Assembly: GCA_014904985.1 (NCBI GenBank) | Contig: MU128977.1 | Span: 118,072 to 182,071 of the forward strand | Reading direction: 5' to 3' | Length of the DNA: 64,000 nucleotides | From: Hydnum rufescens UP504 | Lineage: Eukaryota; Basidiomycota; Agaricomycetes; Cantharellales; Hydnaceae | Shown here: piece by piece, positions 43,744 to 56,207 of the stretch | Layout: every line of letters begins with the position of its first letter | How positions within the stretch are numbered: position 1 is the stretch's first letter | Notes under the pieces: generated by a model | Database searches by the model: none | What the model was told of the DNA's origin: nothing | The model's input: the letters and a program-made list of their open reading frames with translations, nothing else | Made by a program: the position numbers and the translations under genes

Positions 43744-45802
43744 CTTATTGTAGCCAGAATTTCCGAACTAGAAAACTCGCGAGCAACGGTGTTCTGGAAA
43801 AGAAACAATTTCAGCGCTCTACTGTGAAGAAAAACCCTTCGGCCACAAGCGATCGATAGCAACTCCAAACAGGCCTGTTTCCGGGGAAAACTGGACGCAA
43901 GTGAGGTTTCAAAAGCATCAGTACGACCTTGGTAGCCCAAGGTAATTAGGCAGCAGCGAGTTGTGCGCTGAGGATGAGCCAGGAGGTACGTGGGAGACGT
44001 TCATTAAGAACATTGGCAATGGCCCCAATGTAAGTGTAGGGATCCCGAAACTGATATATATGCAGGGTTGAAGGAGTCCCAACGATGGTCGAACTGGCCC
44101 GGTAGGCACATTGGTATTCCAAGACCATCCGTGGTGGCGAACTGATATAGACCGGAACGCGACGGGAGGATATACGGATTTCAATCAGCAAAGACGTCAT
44201 ACATCCTATGATCCCGACTCACCTGCAGCTCATACGATCGTCGGGTTGGCTCAGTGGGCACGTGATAAAATACCAAATCGGGTAGCACAGCCGTGGACAC
44301 TACTGTCCTAGATTGCAGGGAGCAAAAGCGGGAACCTAACAGGGGCGACAGTCATGCAGTGGTATCAACTCATACGTGCTCAAGACGTCTGTTGACGAAC
44401 GTGAGGCAATACGAGCCGGGGGCGCACAATCTGGCGAGCATCTTGTTTCCTTCATTACCGTCGCTGATACGATTTCGCCTGCTGTGGTGCATTGTCTGTG
44501 AAAAAAACCCCTCTCATTGCTCTCTATGAACAGGGATTATGAGTCCCTCATCCGGTTCTGTTCATCCCCAGATAATCGCGTGTAGATAGATAGGGATGCC
44601 ATGCGTCGTGTCCCGCATGTACCCTTGTATTTGGACATAGGTTTGAGGATATGAGAAACTAGCTTACGGCTTTGTGCGCGGATCCCAAGCTGCCTCTGAG
44701 ATGTACTAGCAGAACGGCGGGCAGTCTCCTGATCCCGCTTATGGGTCTTGCGGAGACAAGTGATTATACCCATAGTTGTCTGAGATGGGATACCAGCTAT
44801 TTTTTGCTAGCGTAACGCGAGATAGGCTCAAGTTATGAGTCCGCTTTGCGGACTGAAAACTCCTCGCCAATGCCGGATGAGATCAGCCTTACCGTGTGTG
44901 GGCGGAGAAGTCCGAAGGACGCCGAATTCTCACCAGGTGTCTTACCTAATGACAATCCAGGGGTGGAATTCGGGCAGCGCTGAAGCCTTAGCCTCGAAAG
45001 AAGCGGGACTGAAGAATCGGCTTACAGCGTGTACTTCGAGCTCTCGGAGCGTGGGAAAGACAAGCTGCAATGACTATGCAACCCTGTCTCAGACACGCAT
45101 TGTTTTGACGTCATCAAAAGGGACGGTGGGTGGGTGAAAAGAGAATTCTTCGTCTCGAAAGTACAGCAGAAGATACTCTCGGCGAAGCGACTACAGTGTG
45201 AGCGAAGTGACCGGTCACGAGTCTAGGAATCCGGCAACTCCCGGCTAGGCGCTGTACTCGAACGACGAGCCTCATCCGGCAATATCTCGCTCCGCTGCGC
45301 AAAAACTAGCCGTGGCCCACGTTCCGCAAGCTCGCTCACGTGGTCTATCAACAAGAACAAGTACGTGATGAAGAATCGGTGCGGAGCCACTTAGATTCGC
45401 ACAACAACAAGAACGATAGAGCGTTTGATCAGAGCTCAAGCAAACACTTGAGGGAACTTCAGTACATCCCGAGAAAGTATACTAAGCAATATGCTGACTA
45501 AGCAATGAGCGCTAGAGCTCGCACTTCCCAGTTCCAACAGTACGAGCTTTGGAAGACACTAGCGATAAGCCGATAACGAGTGAGTCACATGATCAGATAG
45601 CCCAATATAGTGTCAGACGTCCACACATCAGAAAGCTATGGAACTGAAGAAAGACACGACTAGACCATTGCATGAAACCCTTAAACGTATCAGAAAAACA
45701 ATGATAGTCATAGTCTCAGCGCTATCGGTGACACGATTTTGGGCGGAATTCAATTTCGGATCCAAAAGCATACTCGCCATAACCCTCTCTTTCAGAGTCG
45801 GG
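43744..45802. other. Poorly resolved gene space
   Basis: The minus strand from 43940 to 43744 may hold the exon before the hairpin intron (NTVAREFSSSEILATI, after a CTTTTCCAG acceptor). A short minus frame at 44773-44537 (MGIITCLRKTHKRDQETARR) and a plus frame at 44835-45137 have no recognisable domain. No tRNA or other RNA gene was found. Confidence 0.35.
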
Positions 45803-45834
45803 AACACGACACTAGATAAAACAGAACTGCCATT

Positions 45835-46474
45835 ATGCCCAAGGTGCCTTTCGGACCAAAATCCCCTCAGCTTTCGACTGCGATCTAACCTAGTATCGGC
45901 CTTGCAGAACAAGGGGAAGGGAGGAAAAAATCGGAGACGTGGAAAGAATGAGAACGACGATGATAAGCGTGAGCTTGTATTCAGAGAAGATGGACAAGGC
46001 ACGGTATTTTTTATTCAAGGCAATTGATTGATTGCTTCATTGACTGACTATCCGGTTGACTCGTGGGTTTTTTTGTATAGAGTATGCCCAGGTGATCAAG
46101 ATGTTGGGCAATGGTCGACTAGAGGCACAATGCTTTGATGGGGAGAAACGGCTAGCCCATATTCGAGGGAAAATGAGGAAAAAGGTATGTTTGCCCGCCT
46201 TGGGCGCCATCTTGTCTGATGGTTCTGGCACGGCCTTCCCTAGGTCTGGATCAACCAGGGCGATATTATTCTTTTATCCCTTCGGGAATTTCAAGATGAC
46301 AAAGCCGATGTGATCGTAAAATATACCGCGGATGAGGCCCGTAATCTCAAAGCCTATGGCGAGCTTCCAGAAAACGCCAAGATCAACGAGACAGATACGT
46401 TTGGCGAGGAGGATGGCGAATGCACGTTCGACTTTGGAGAAGACGACGGAGAACTTGAGATTGACGACATTTGA
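45835..46474 (+). CDS. Translation initiation factor eIF1A, copy 1
   Basis: Binds the 40S A site and helps scanning and start-codon choice. Four exons: 45835-45843 (MPK), 45908-45998, 46081-46184, 46244-46474; 144 residues, the usual length. The basic N-tail [19 protein letters not shown]-fold core [40 protein letters not shown], helix [20 protein letters not shown] and acidic C-tail [22 protein letters not shown] (read in parts) are all present. Intron 2 (45999-46080) must start with GC (CAAG|GCACGG) to keep the frame, a GC-AG intron. The last exon faces the F-box gene tail to tail. A second copy is at 53244. Confidence 0.95.
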
Positions 46475-46591
46475 TCTGCTCGACTAGTTCTGTTCGACGA
46501 CAAGCACTGTATGATATAAACACTCCTTACTGTTATTTTGGTTGCACTCTATGTTGTGTAATGCTAATAAGAGTTCCTAGAGAGCCTCTCC

Positions 46592-47521
46592 CTAGCTATT
46601 ATCCGGCCTGCTGCTGCCCCTCACAAGTTGTTCCAGCGTCCTTAAAGTCGGCGAACACCCCTTAACATGAACGAAATAATCTACAATGTCCCTTGCGTCC
46701 ACCTTGACCGCTTCCCTCACCAGCTCAGGGGTGATGATCACCCTGTCTTCAAGCTTCCTTCGTTTTCGGCATGAGAGACATCGGGGATCATGGTTGCCTG
46801 ATGGCGAAGGTCCCGCCAAGTTACCTACTGCGCCCGACGAAGCATTACTGCCGTCTCTGGGACAGACGGCTTCCGTTCGCTCTACCAGCATCCGCACATG
46901 GGCGAGGTTTCGCAAACGAATCGCGACCTTCACGGCCAAGGCACCTTGCTTCCCCGGATCGGCCCCCATTTCGAGCAGCACTTTCATCAGCTCAACGGCT
47001 CCCTGACGGCACGCCATGGTAAGCGGGTAGCCACGATGTGAATTGATGTTGGGACGATATATTGTTCGATGCGATTGGAGCTGGCGAAGAGTGTCGATTA
47101 CGCGGGATTGACGCTCGAGAGAGGGCCCTAAGTCCCGAAAGAGACGTTTAGGCAGCTGGATATTTAGTTCAATGATCTCGCCACCCCTAAGGGGCTCCAG
47201 AGCGTGGAGACGATGGATAGCGCGAATGACCATCGTGTCGCACATTGCATGCGACAGGCTAGATTGGATCGTGAGGGCCAATCCATTATTCCTAGAATAT
47301 ACTTTGTGAAAGGGGTAACACGCCATGAGATATTGGGCTCGCAGGGAATGCGGCGCGGCCTTTAGCACTGCTAGCAGACTTCGGGAGACGAGGGGGAGAC
47401 ATGGGTTCAGTGCTTCGAGATGAAGTCGGTATATAAGCTGTGTGCGACAGAACCATCAGGCGCAGTGTACTACATTTTTAGAGACCCGTACCTCGACCGG
47501 AAGCTCATCCAAGCGCCCCAT
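46592..47521 (-). CDS. F-box and ankyrin-repeat protein, copy 1
   Basis: Probably a substrate adaptor of an SCF ubiquitin ligase. Minus strand: MGRLDELPVE (ATG 47521-47519), an intron GTACGGG...CACACAG, then LIYRLHLEALNPCLPLVSRSLL, together an F-box; C-terminal ankyrin-like repeats include GYPLTMACRQGAVELMKVLL and ALAVKVAIRLRNLAHVRMLVE; a CLSC/RKRRK stretch follows. The stop is TAG at 46592. The frame is open above 47521 (YLRLFGPSRDFPSIL) up to a TAG that could be an acceptor, so an earlier exon may exist. Confidence 0.75.
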
Positions 47522-48806
47522 CAAGATGGACGGGAAATCACGTGAAGGACCAAACAAGCGCAAATAATGGCGGGGCACCCAGTTGCCCTATACGATAAAT
47601 GGTTCCAAATGAAAGCGTCTAAATTAAACGACGGCTACATCGTAAATTCTTCCTATGGCCTGCGAGATAACCTCAGACATGGGCCTTCCTGGCTTAGGCT
47701 GTCGGTGTCTTCGGGATGGGGAATCGAGGGCTAACGCGAATTGATATTTCTGTATAGATAGTATGTAGCGAATTTTTCTCCATGGAGGAGGCCAGACTTT
47801 CGAATAATGATGTTACCGGCATCGTGAAAACTAAGATAAAGATAGGGTGTCAGTGTGGCTCGTGGTATACTGTACTCCTCATAAGTATATGAATGGAATT
47901 TTTGCGTTACGTGATGCCGTTTGTACCTAACAATGCTATGACCCCGTCTGTGGTGCACGACGCCAAAAATTTTTGAGCTAACAATGACCTCCAGAAAGCT
48001 CCATAGTGCTTATTACTTGCCTCTTGACACTGTGATTCACCCAAATATGGCTAGTTCTACATTAGATGCTGAAGCCATAGTTTCACACTCATTCATATGA
48101 TGCGATTCATGATAAAATTCACTGTTTTCTTCACTTTTCGCATTCAGGAGGCTTCCGGACCATGTATTCTCATGCGTCCAACAGCAGGGCCAATTTTCCG
48201 GCTGTGACCACAAACTTGGGGTTATGAAAGCCCTTTTGGATTGTGACGTTATGTCTGAAAAGATAGCACTGGAAGTGCCGACTGTTATGTGACACTTTCA
48301 TATACTTATGAGGAGTATAGTATTTGATTCTTCTTCCAAGTTGAAGCGTAGGCCTCGTGAGGGATTTTTGACCATGTCATTTTACGCTCCAAGAGGGCTT
48401 GGAATAGCAGTGGCGCCGGGCGCTTCACCAAATTGCAATCGATCGCTTCCCCTAATATTTACGTATGATTACTTTTGAATAAGAGTTAAGATTGTACCCA
48501 AAATAATTGGCTACTGATAATATTGCGGCAACAAAATTGAAGTCATAGGCGCTAGGAAATCAACCACCTCGGCTCGACCACGTGTGTCGCGAACGTTAAG
48601 AATGCTTATCCGACTGGGAAAACGGACTTCGGCGAGTGGCCGCCAGGATCCAGAACCTCTTTTTCGTCCCCGATAACTGAAATAAATGATGCGCACTACT
48701 CACAGTATATCCGCCCCATCCGTGGCACCCATAACCCAGGATGTTGGAGATTCAACGGGCGACAGGAGATAAGTAAGGGAATCGACATAGAAGGTGTCAA
48801 GCCACA
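47522..48806. other. Duplicated non-coding block, copy 1
   Basis: Nearly identical to about 54934-56207. Contains a conserved block at 48511-48696 (minus) that resembles the stretch below the kinase at 58865-59155, so it is probably the 3' flank of a kinase gene. No firm gene. Confidence 0.5.
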
Positions 48807-50300
48807 TTCCGAGAGGCTGCTGAAGCCTCGGCGGCTTTGGCTTCTGCCTTCGCCACCTTCCGCTTCAGTCGCTCAGTGTAGTTCCGATCAGGAAGTCGCG
48901 CCCGAGGAACCGGGAGAGCCAACTGAGCTCTTGTAAAAGTCTTCTCGTCGCCAATGACCATCTCTCCTCGACTGCCGTTGTTTTCCTAGCCAGTAGGCTC
49001 CAGTCGCATCAATAATTCTCAATCGCACGGCCATCCCGTGTGCGGCGCGGGATCCTCTTTCAAGAGCTGCACAAGAACAGCCTAGTAGGTGAGGTTTCAA
49101 GCATACGGCTTTGACAGACAAGATGTCAGCTCACGTGGAAGAGTATTGTTCTAAGCATCCGTGTCCGTATTTGGGAGGTGGAATCGTGGAAAGGTTGGTG
49201 ATGGCGCAGTGCTCGCGGAAAGGGGATCGGACGGGCCGTATGTGTATGGATCATCTGGATCCGAACGCCGCGCTCAATTGGCAGCGACGCGAGCCACCCG
49301 CGTCTCGAGCGGCGATTTTCCTGGAAAACGGAGTACGTCAAAGGAAGTCGTAAATAGTATCGCACAGGGAAATTGGTGAAAAGTGATACTCAAAAAGCAT
49401 GCTCAAGATCAGAGTTTGGAACGGAAAGGTACATCGACTTCGACGGGCGTGGGGGGTGTCGTCGAGAGCTCTAGCAAAGTTGTAGAGAGTTTCGCCCAAT
49501 GTTCCTAAACGAGTGGAATGTGAATATCCCTGAATAATTCCGTTCCCCTAGCCTACCGATGGGCAATAAGATGACGAGAGAAATTAGGCCCGTGAATTAC
49601 ATTCATATTCAAGGTTCAGAGCAACTGATATGAGTTCGCCACCTCTAAGGGATCTGAATAAACGTCAAATACTTACTTTATCGAGGTACCATGGAAAATC
49701 GACCCCTCTCACGGCGGGAACACCAAGTCATGTTCCTCAGTGTCAGCTGCTTGTAGCTAGGGGTGTTGATTCACGAAGAAAGACCAGCGGACCGGGCCTT
49801 TCTGGGATACAGTTCCTGGTCGTGTCCCTTTGCACATGAGTTCAAATGGAGAATCGTGCGATGCCCTCGTCTGGGCAAACAATGAATGGGTTTCTGGTTT
49901 TGGGTACTTGGTGATGATAGCGGATAATCAAAGAAAAACAACGGACCAACTTGAAGAATAACCGTTGGATCTTGATTCCGCTCATACAAGATGAATTACA
50001 TCAGTGCTTCATGGTAGGTCTTGCTGGGATAGACAACGCCCAGCCAAGGGTGTATTGTGTATCAGCCTTAAAGGACCAACCCCGCGTTGGAGCCACCTCA
50101 AACTGATCCAACGTGCTGGAGGATGATTCGAATTCCGCGTTCCGAATGAGGGTCCGACACGGAGGACGAAACAGATCGGATTAGTGAAGACGGTTTTGAT
50201 AGTATTGGCTTCGCTACCGCCGTCGTCGGCAAGGCAGGCTGTCGGGGTCAGATGGGAAATGAGCGCTGCAAAGGAGATTCACCAAGGACTCGAGATGTGC
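48807..50300 (-). pseudogene. Protein kinase paralogue, indel-ridden copy
   Basis: Aligns with the kinase at 56208-57819. Identity is near complete up to GTCTTCTCG (48948) and then there is a small insertion or deletion every few tens of bases, breaking every frame, while the surrounding order is kept. This pattern fits uncorrected sequencing error better than decay. Treat it as unreliable sequence. Confidence 0.6.
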
Positions 50301-50389
50301 GGTGGTCCGCCGCGTACCAACCAATGCGAATAACTGAGGCGAGCCAGAGGTTCGTTCTCGCATGACTCACCTTAGCCCGATGAGACACA

Positions 50390-52725
50390 CCCTTGCTGGG
50401 CGTTGTCTATCCACGATCCTCCATGAGAGCCCTGATGGTAATTATCTGCTTATGCATGGGTAATCAAAATCAACACGTTATTCTCAAGTGGTCCGTTGTT
50501 TTGCTTGTGATTACAGCTTCTCACCAGTTTCGTGCCACCGCCAGAAACCCATTCTTTTGCCCGACTGGGGCAAGCGGGCACTTGTCATTATACTCATTGC
50601 AAGAGAGGAGATCAACGGACCGAGGAAACTGATGTTCTCAGAAAGTGCCATCGGTCCGCTCGCTTCCTCGTTCCGGGATCTCACTAGCTACTCCCGTATG
50701 CTACAGCAGCGTACAAACGGCTGACTTTGTCTTGCGGGGTGTTCCGAGACCGGAGTTGAGGGCTTGTTTCCCCTAGGGGTACTTGGATAAGTTGAAGTAT
50801 TTCAGATGCATTCCTATATCAGCTCCTAGAGGTGCGGAACCTCATTCCAGTTTTCTTCGCTCCTTTGGGAATACGAATAAATATACATAGCCTAAGTATA
50901 TATACATTCATCGTCACTTATTGCCCCTCGGGTAGAGGCTGTCAGGGGATTCGTGTATATTTCAGTGGATATATAATGAATACATTTCCAGTTCTTAGGG
51001 CAATGGGGCTGATAACGATCTCTCATTGTTGCTAGAGGCGCTTCGACCGATCACTCGCGCCCGCCGTTCGTATCCGTAGTGCTCTCCAAACACTCGCAAG
51101 TATCTTTGAGCAGTCTTTTGGGAGTCTATGCACAATTGTTCGAGTTCACATTTTCCCTGTGCGATACTATTAATCGCTTCGAGCTTGCCGTCGTTTCCAG
51201 AAAAATTCGCAGTCGAAGAATGCCCGTGGTCGTTCAGGCTTGCCAATGCGCTTGGGATCAGACTATTCTAGTATTATCGGCCGTGACCATTGCCCTGAGA
51301 TGCTCTCCCAATTGCGGTCATACATTACCCTTTCCACAGCCCGGGAAATCTGAATAGAGCATAATGTTTCACCATTATTTCCACAGTGGAGCGGACGATC
51401 TTGTTTGCTCAGAGAGCCTGCTTCGAAACTCAACCCTACACATGCCTTGGTTCTTTAGCTCTTGAAGAGGATGCACGGGAGCTGGTGGCGATATTTGAAA
51501 GAATGATTGCGACTGAGCCTACTGCTAGGCAACGGCAAGTCGAGGCATTGGAGATGGTCATGCGTCGAGAAGACTTTTACAAGAGCTCAGTTGGCTCTCC
51601 GGTTCCTCGGCGCGACTTCCTGATCGGAACACGACTGAGCGACTGAAGCGGAAGGTGGCGGGCAGAATGCCGAAAGCGCCGAGGCTTCAGCAGCTTCTCG
51701 GATGTGGCTTGACACCTTCTATGTCGATTCCCTTTACTTATCTCTGTCGCCGTTGAATCTCCAACATCCTGGGTATGGTGCACGGATGGGGCGGATATAC
51801 TGTGAGTAGTGCGCATCATTATTCATTATCGGGACGAAAAGAGGTTCTGGGTCCTGGCGCCATCGCGAAGTCCGTTTTCCCAGGTGGATAGCATTCTTAA
51901 CGTTCGCGACACACGTGGTCCGAGCCGAGGTGGTTGATTTCCTAGCGCCTATGACTTCATTTTTGTTGCCGCATATTATCAGTAGCAATTATTTTGGGTA
52001 CAATCTTTAACTCTTATTCAAAAGTAATCATACGTAAATATTAGGGAGCGATCTTGATGCATTTGGTGAGCGCCCGGCGCCACTGCTATTCCCCAAGCCC
52101 TCTTGGAGCGGTAAATGACATGGTCAAAATCTCTCTACGAGGCCTACTGCGTCACTTGGAAGAGAATCCATAGTTAGGGCTATATCTCTCATTAAGTACT
52201 ATGAAAGTGTCACATAACAGTCGGCCAATTCCAGTGCTTATCTTTTCAGACATACGTTTCCAATCCAACAGGGCTTTCATAACCCACGTCTTCTTCGTGT
52301 CACAGCCCGGAAAAATTGGCCCTGCTGTTGGATGCAATGCGCGAACCTACATGGCGGAGCCTTCGCGTGCGAAAAGGAAGCAAACACGTGAATCATTTAT
52401 GAAATGAATCGCTATCCACTCATGATATGAGGTGAAACTATGGCTCAGCACCTGGGATCGTTAATGTGGATGTACCGACCGACCTTGGTTGGGTGATCTT
52501 TGCAGAGTCCAGTGTGAGAGGCAAATTGAATAAGCACTTCAGGCTTTCTGTCGTCACTGCTCTGTTCTCAAAAATTTTGGCGTCTGCCACCAGCAGCGTC
52601 CTCCGTGACATCGTCGCGTCAATCTCCAGCATTGTTAGGTACAACGGTGTCATCATCGTAACGCAAATCTCCATTCAACTACTACGATAACTTTATGATG
52701 GGCGTACGGTAAATACACGGCCACC
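50390..52725 (+). repeat. Inverted, indel-ridden copy of the preceding region
   Basis: CTTGCTGGGCGTTGTCTATCC at 50391 is the reverse complement of sequence near 50040, and the similarity runs back through the kinase and its 3' flank (GCCCGGAAAAATTGGCCCTG at about 52304 against 48200; CTCAAAAATTTTGGCGTC at about 52566 against 47960). It has many small indels, like 48949-50300. With the forward arm it forms a fold-back with a spacer of about 335 bp. Confidence 0.75.
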
Positions 52726-53107
52726 TGTTGCCGCCACCACTATCGACTCCTAGCATCATTAGATTTATTCAGAACGATGCCCCGGTACACACTCATGAGT
52801 CGATCAAGCAAAAGGAGCGTGCCTTTGAGGAGGGTGTCTAGTGTGGTTAGCGTTGAGTGGTAGAGAGCCTTCCGGCCCGTCAGCAGCATCCGGGACGGCG
52901 GGCGCGATTTCCTGCGGTGGGGATTTGCCTGTAGAGGGGCGTTGATGTTGCCTTGGCATGGCTGATCCCAGGCGTTGAAAGTGCGGTAAATCGGTATGGG
53001 GAGGTATCAATGGGAGCTCTTCGTTCTGAGTGACACGCAACAACGATAAGAGGGGTTCAAGTAAGAACGTTCGTTATTCAATCTGGATCGAGGCATGTGC
53101 TTGAGCC
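52726..53107. other. Linker before the second duplicated block
   Basis: Sequence with no clear match elsewhere in the window and no gene signal. Confidence 0.35.
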
Positions 53108-53243
53108 GTGACGGAGTGACCGAGTGGGTAATTCCACGTGTCTGGCAAGGACCGAGTCTTACGTAAGAAAGTTCAGCCTCATTCTCCATAATCTCTCCTT
53201 TGCGCTACAGTAACACGACACTAGATAAAACAGGACCGCCATT

Positions 53244-53882
53244 ATGCCCAAGGTGCCTTTCGGACCAAAATCTCCTCAGCTTTCGACTGCGATCTAACCT
53301 AGTATCGGCCTTGCAGAACAAGGGGAAGGGAGGAAAAAATCGGAGACGTGGAAAGAATGAGAACGACGATGATAAGCGTGAGCTTGTATTCAGAGAAGAT
53401 GGACAAGGCACGATATTTTTTATTCAAGGCAGTTGATTGATTGCTTCATTGACTGACTATCCGTTGACTCGTGGGTTTTTTTGTATAGAGTATGCCCAGG
53501 TGATCAAGATGTTGGGCAATGGTCGACTAGAGGCACAATGCTTTGATGGGGAGAAACGGCTAGCCCATATTCGAGGGAAAATGAGGAAAAAGGTATGTTT
53601 GCCCGCCTCGGGCGCCATCTTGTCTGATGGTTCTGGCACCGCCTTCCCTAGGTCTGGATCAACCAGGGCGATATTATTCTTTTATCCCTTCGGGAATTTC
53701 AAGATGACAAAGCCGATGTGATCGTAAAATATACCGCGGATGAGGCCCGTAATCTCAAAGCCTATGGCGAGCTTCCAGAAAACGCCAAGATCAACGAGAC
53801 AGATACGTTCGGCGAGGAGGATGGCGAATGCACGTTCGACTTTGGAGAAGACGACGGAGAACTCGAGATTGACGACATTTGA
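53244..53882 (+). CDS. Translation initiation factor eIF1A, copy 2
   Basis: Exons 53244-53252, 53317-53407, 53489-53592 and 53652-53882 match copy 1 in length and order. Protein sequence appears unchanged. Intron 2 again needs GC (CAAG|GCACGA); the nearby GT of copy 1 is absent here, which supports the GC donor. Upstream, from 53212, the block is joined to a copy of 42288-42384 instead of the sequence before copy 1. It may be a second haplotype rather than a second gene. Confidence 0.9.
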
Positions 53883-54002
53883 TCTGCTCGAATACTAGTT
53901 CTGTTCGATGACAAGCATTGTATGATATCAACACTCCTTACTGTTATTTTGGTTGCACTCTATGTCGTGTAATGCTAATAAGAGTTCCTAGAGAGCCTCT
54001 CC

Positions 54003-54933
54003 CTAGCTATTATCCGGCCTGCTGCTGCCCCTAACAAGTTGTTCCAGCGTCCTTAAAGTCGGCGAGCACCCCTTAACATGAACGAAATAATCTACAATGT
54101 CCCTTGCGTCCACCTTGACCGCTTCCCTCACCAGCTCAGGGGTGATGATCACCCTGTCTTCAAGTTTCCTTCGTTTCCGGCATGAGGGACATCGAGGATC
54201 ATGGTTGCCTGATAGCGAAGGTCCCCCCCAAGTTCCCTACTGCGCCCGACGAAGCATTACTGCCGTCTCTGGGACAGACGGCTTCCGTTCGCTCTACCAG
54301 CATCCGCACATGGGCGAGGTTTCGCAAACGAATCGCGACCTTCACAGCCAAGGCACCTTGCTTCCCCGGATCGGCCCCCATTTCGAGCAACACTTTCATC
54401 AGCTCAACGGCTCCCTGACGGCACGCCATGGTAAGCGGGTAGCCACGATGTGAATTGATGTTGGGACGATATATTGTTCGATGCGATTGGAGCTGGCGAA
54501 GAGTGTCGATTACGCGGGATTGACGCTCGAGAGAGGGCCCTAAGTCCCGAAAGAGACGTTTAGGCAGCTGGATATTCAGTTCAATGATCTCGCCACCCCT
54601 AAGAGGCTCCAGAGCGTGGAGACGATGGATAGCGCGAATGACCATCGTGTCGCACATTGCATGCGACAGGCTAGATTGGATCGTGAGGGCCAATCCATTA
54701 TTCCTAGAATATACTTTGTGAAAGGGGTAACACGCCATGAGATATTGGGCTCGCAGGGAATGCGGCGCGGCCTTTAGCACTGCTAGCAGACTTCGGGAGA
54801 CGAGGGGGAGACATGGGTTCAGTGCTTCGAGATGAAGTCGGTATATAAGCTGTGTGCGACAGAACCATCAGGCGCAGTGTACTACATTTTTAGAGACCCG
54901 TACCTCGACCGGAAGCTCATCCAAGCGCCCCAT
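54003..54933 (-). pseudogene. F-box and ankyrin-repeat protein, copy 2 (frameshift)
   Basis: Same as 46592-47521 except for a run of seven C at about 54223-54229 where copy 1 has CCCGCC; the extra base shifts the frame after GAVGNL and removes the C-terminal region. A homopolymer change like this can be a sequencing error. Confidence 0.75.
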
Positions 54934-56207
54934 CAAGATGGACGGGAAATCACGTGAAGGACCAAACAAGCGCAAATAATGGCGGGGCACCCAGTTGCCC
55001 TATACGATAAATGGTTCCAAATGAAAGCGTCTAAATTAAACGACGGCTACATCGTAAATTATTCCTATGGCCTGCGAGATAACCTCAGACATGGGCCTTC
55101 CTGGTTTAGGCTGTCGGTGTCTTCGGGGATGGGGAATCGAGGGCTAACGCGAATTGATATTTCTGTATAGATAGTATGTAGCGAATTTTTCTCCATGGAG
55201 GAGGCCAGACTTTCGAATAATGATGTTACCGGCATCGTGAAAACTAAGATAAAGATAGGGTGTCAGTGTGGCTCGTGGTATACTGTACTCCTCATAAGTA
55301 TATGAATGGAATTTTTGCGTTACGTGATGCCGTTTGTACCTAACAATGCTATGACCCCGTCTGTGGTGCACGACGCCAAAAATTTTTGAGCTAACAATGA
55401 CCTCCAGAAAGCTCCATAGTGCTTATTACTTGCCTCTTGACACTGTGATTCACCCAAATATGGCTAGTTCTACATTAGATGCTGAAGCCATAGTTTCACA
55501 CTCATTCATATGATGCGATTCATGATAAAATTCACTGTTTGCTTCACTTTTTCGCATTCAGGAGGCTTCCGGACCATGTATTCTCATGCGTCCAACAGCA
55601 GGGCCAATTTTCCGGCTGTGACCACAAACTTGGGGTTATGAAAGCCCTTTTGGATTGTGACGTTATGTCTGAAAAGATAGCACTGGAAGTGCCGACTGTT
55701 ATGTGACACTTTCATATACTTATGAGGAGTATAGTATTTGATTCTTCTTCCAAGTTGAAGCGTAGGCCTCGTGAGGGATTTTGACCATGTCATTTACGCT
55801 CCAAGAGGGCTTGGAATAGCAGTGGCGCCGGGCGCTTCACCAAATTGCAATCGATCGCTTCCCCTAATATTTACGTATGATTACTTTTGAATAAGAGTTA
55901 AGATTGTACCCAAAATAATTGGCTACTGATAATATTGCGGCAACAAAATTGAAGTCATAGGCGCTAGGAAATCAACCACCTCGGCTCGACCACGTGTGTC
56001 GCGAACGTTAAGAATGCTTATCCGACTGGGAAAACGGACTTCGGCGAGTGGCCGCCAGGATCCAGAACCTCTTTTTCGTCCCCGATAACTGAAATAAATG
56101 ATGCGCACTACTCACAGTATATCCGCCCCATCCGTGGCACCCATAACCCAGGATGTTGGAGATTCAACGGGCGACAGGAGATAAATAAGGGAATCGACAT
56201 AGAAGTG
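54934..56207. other. Duplicated non-coding block, copy 2
   Basis: Near-identical to 47522-48806 with a few single-base length changes in T and G runs. Confidence 0.5.

Noticed and set aside
45638..46027. Plus-strand open frame upstream of and overlapping eIF1A exons 1-2
   Set aside because: It runs through the short first exon and intron 1 in one frame; the conserved eIF1A protein uses the MPK start and splicing described above.
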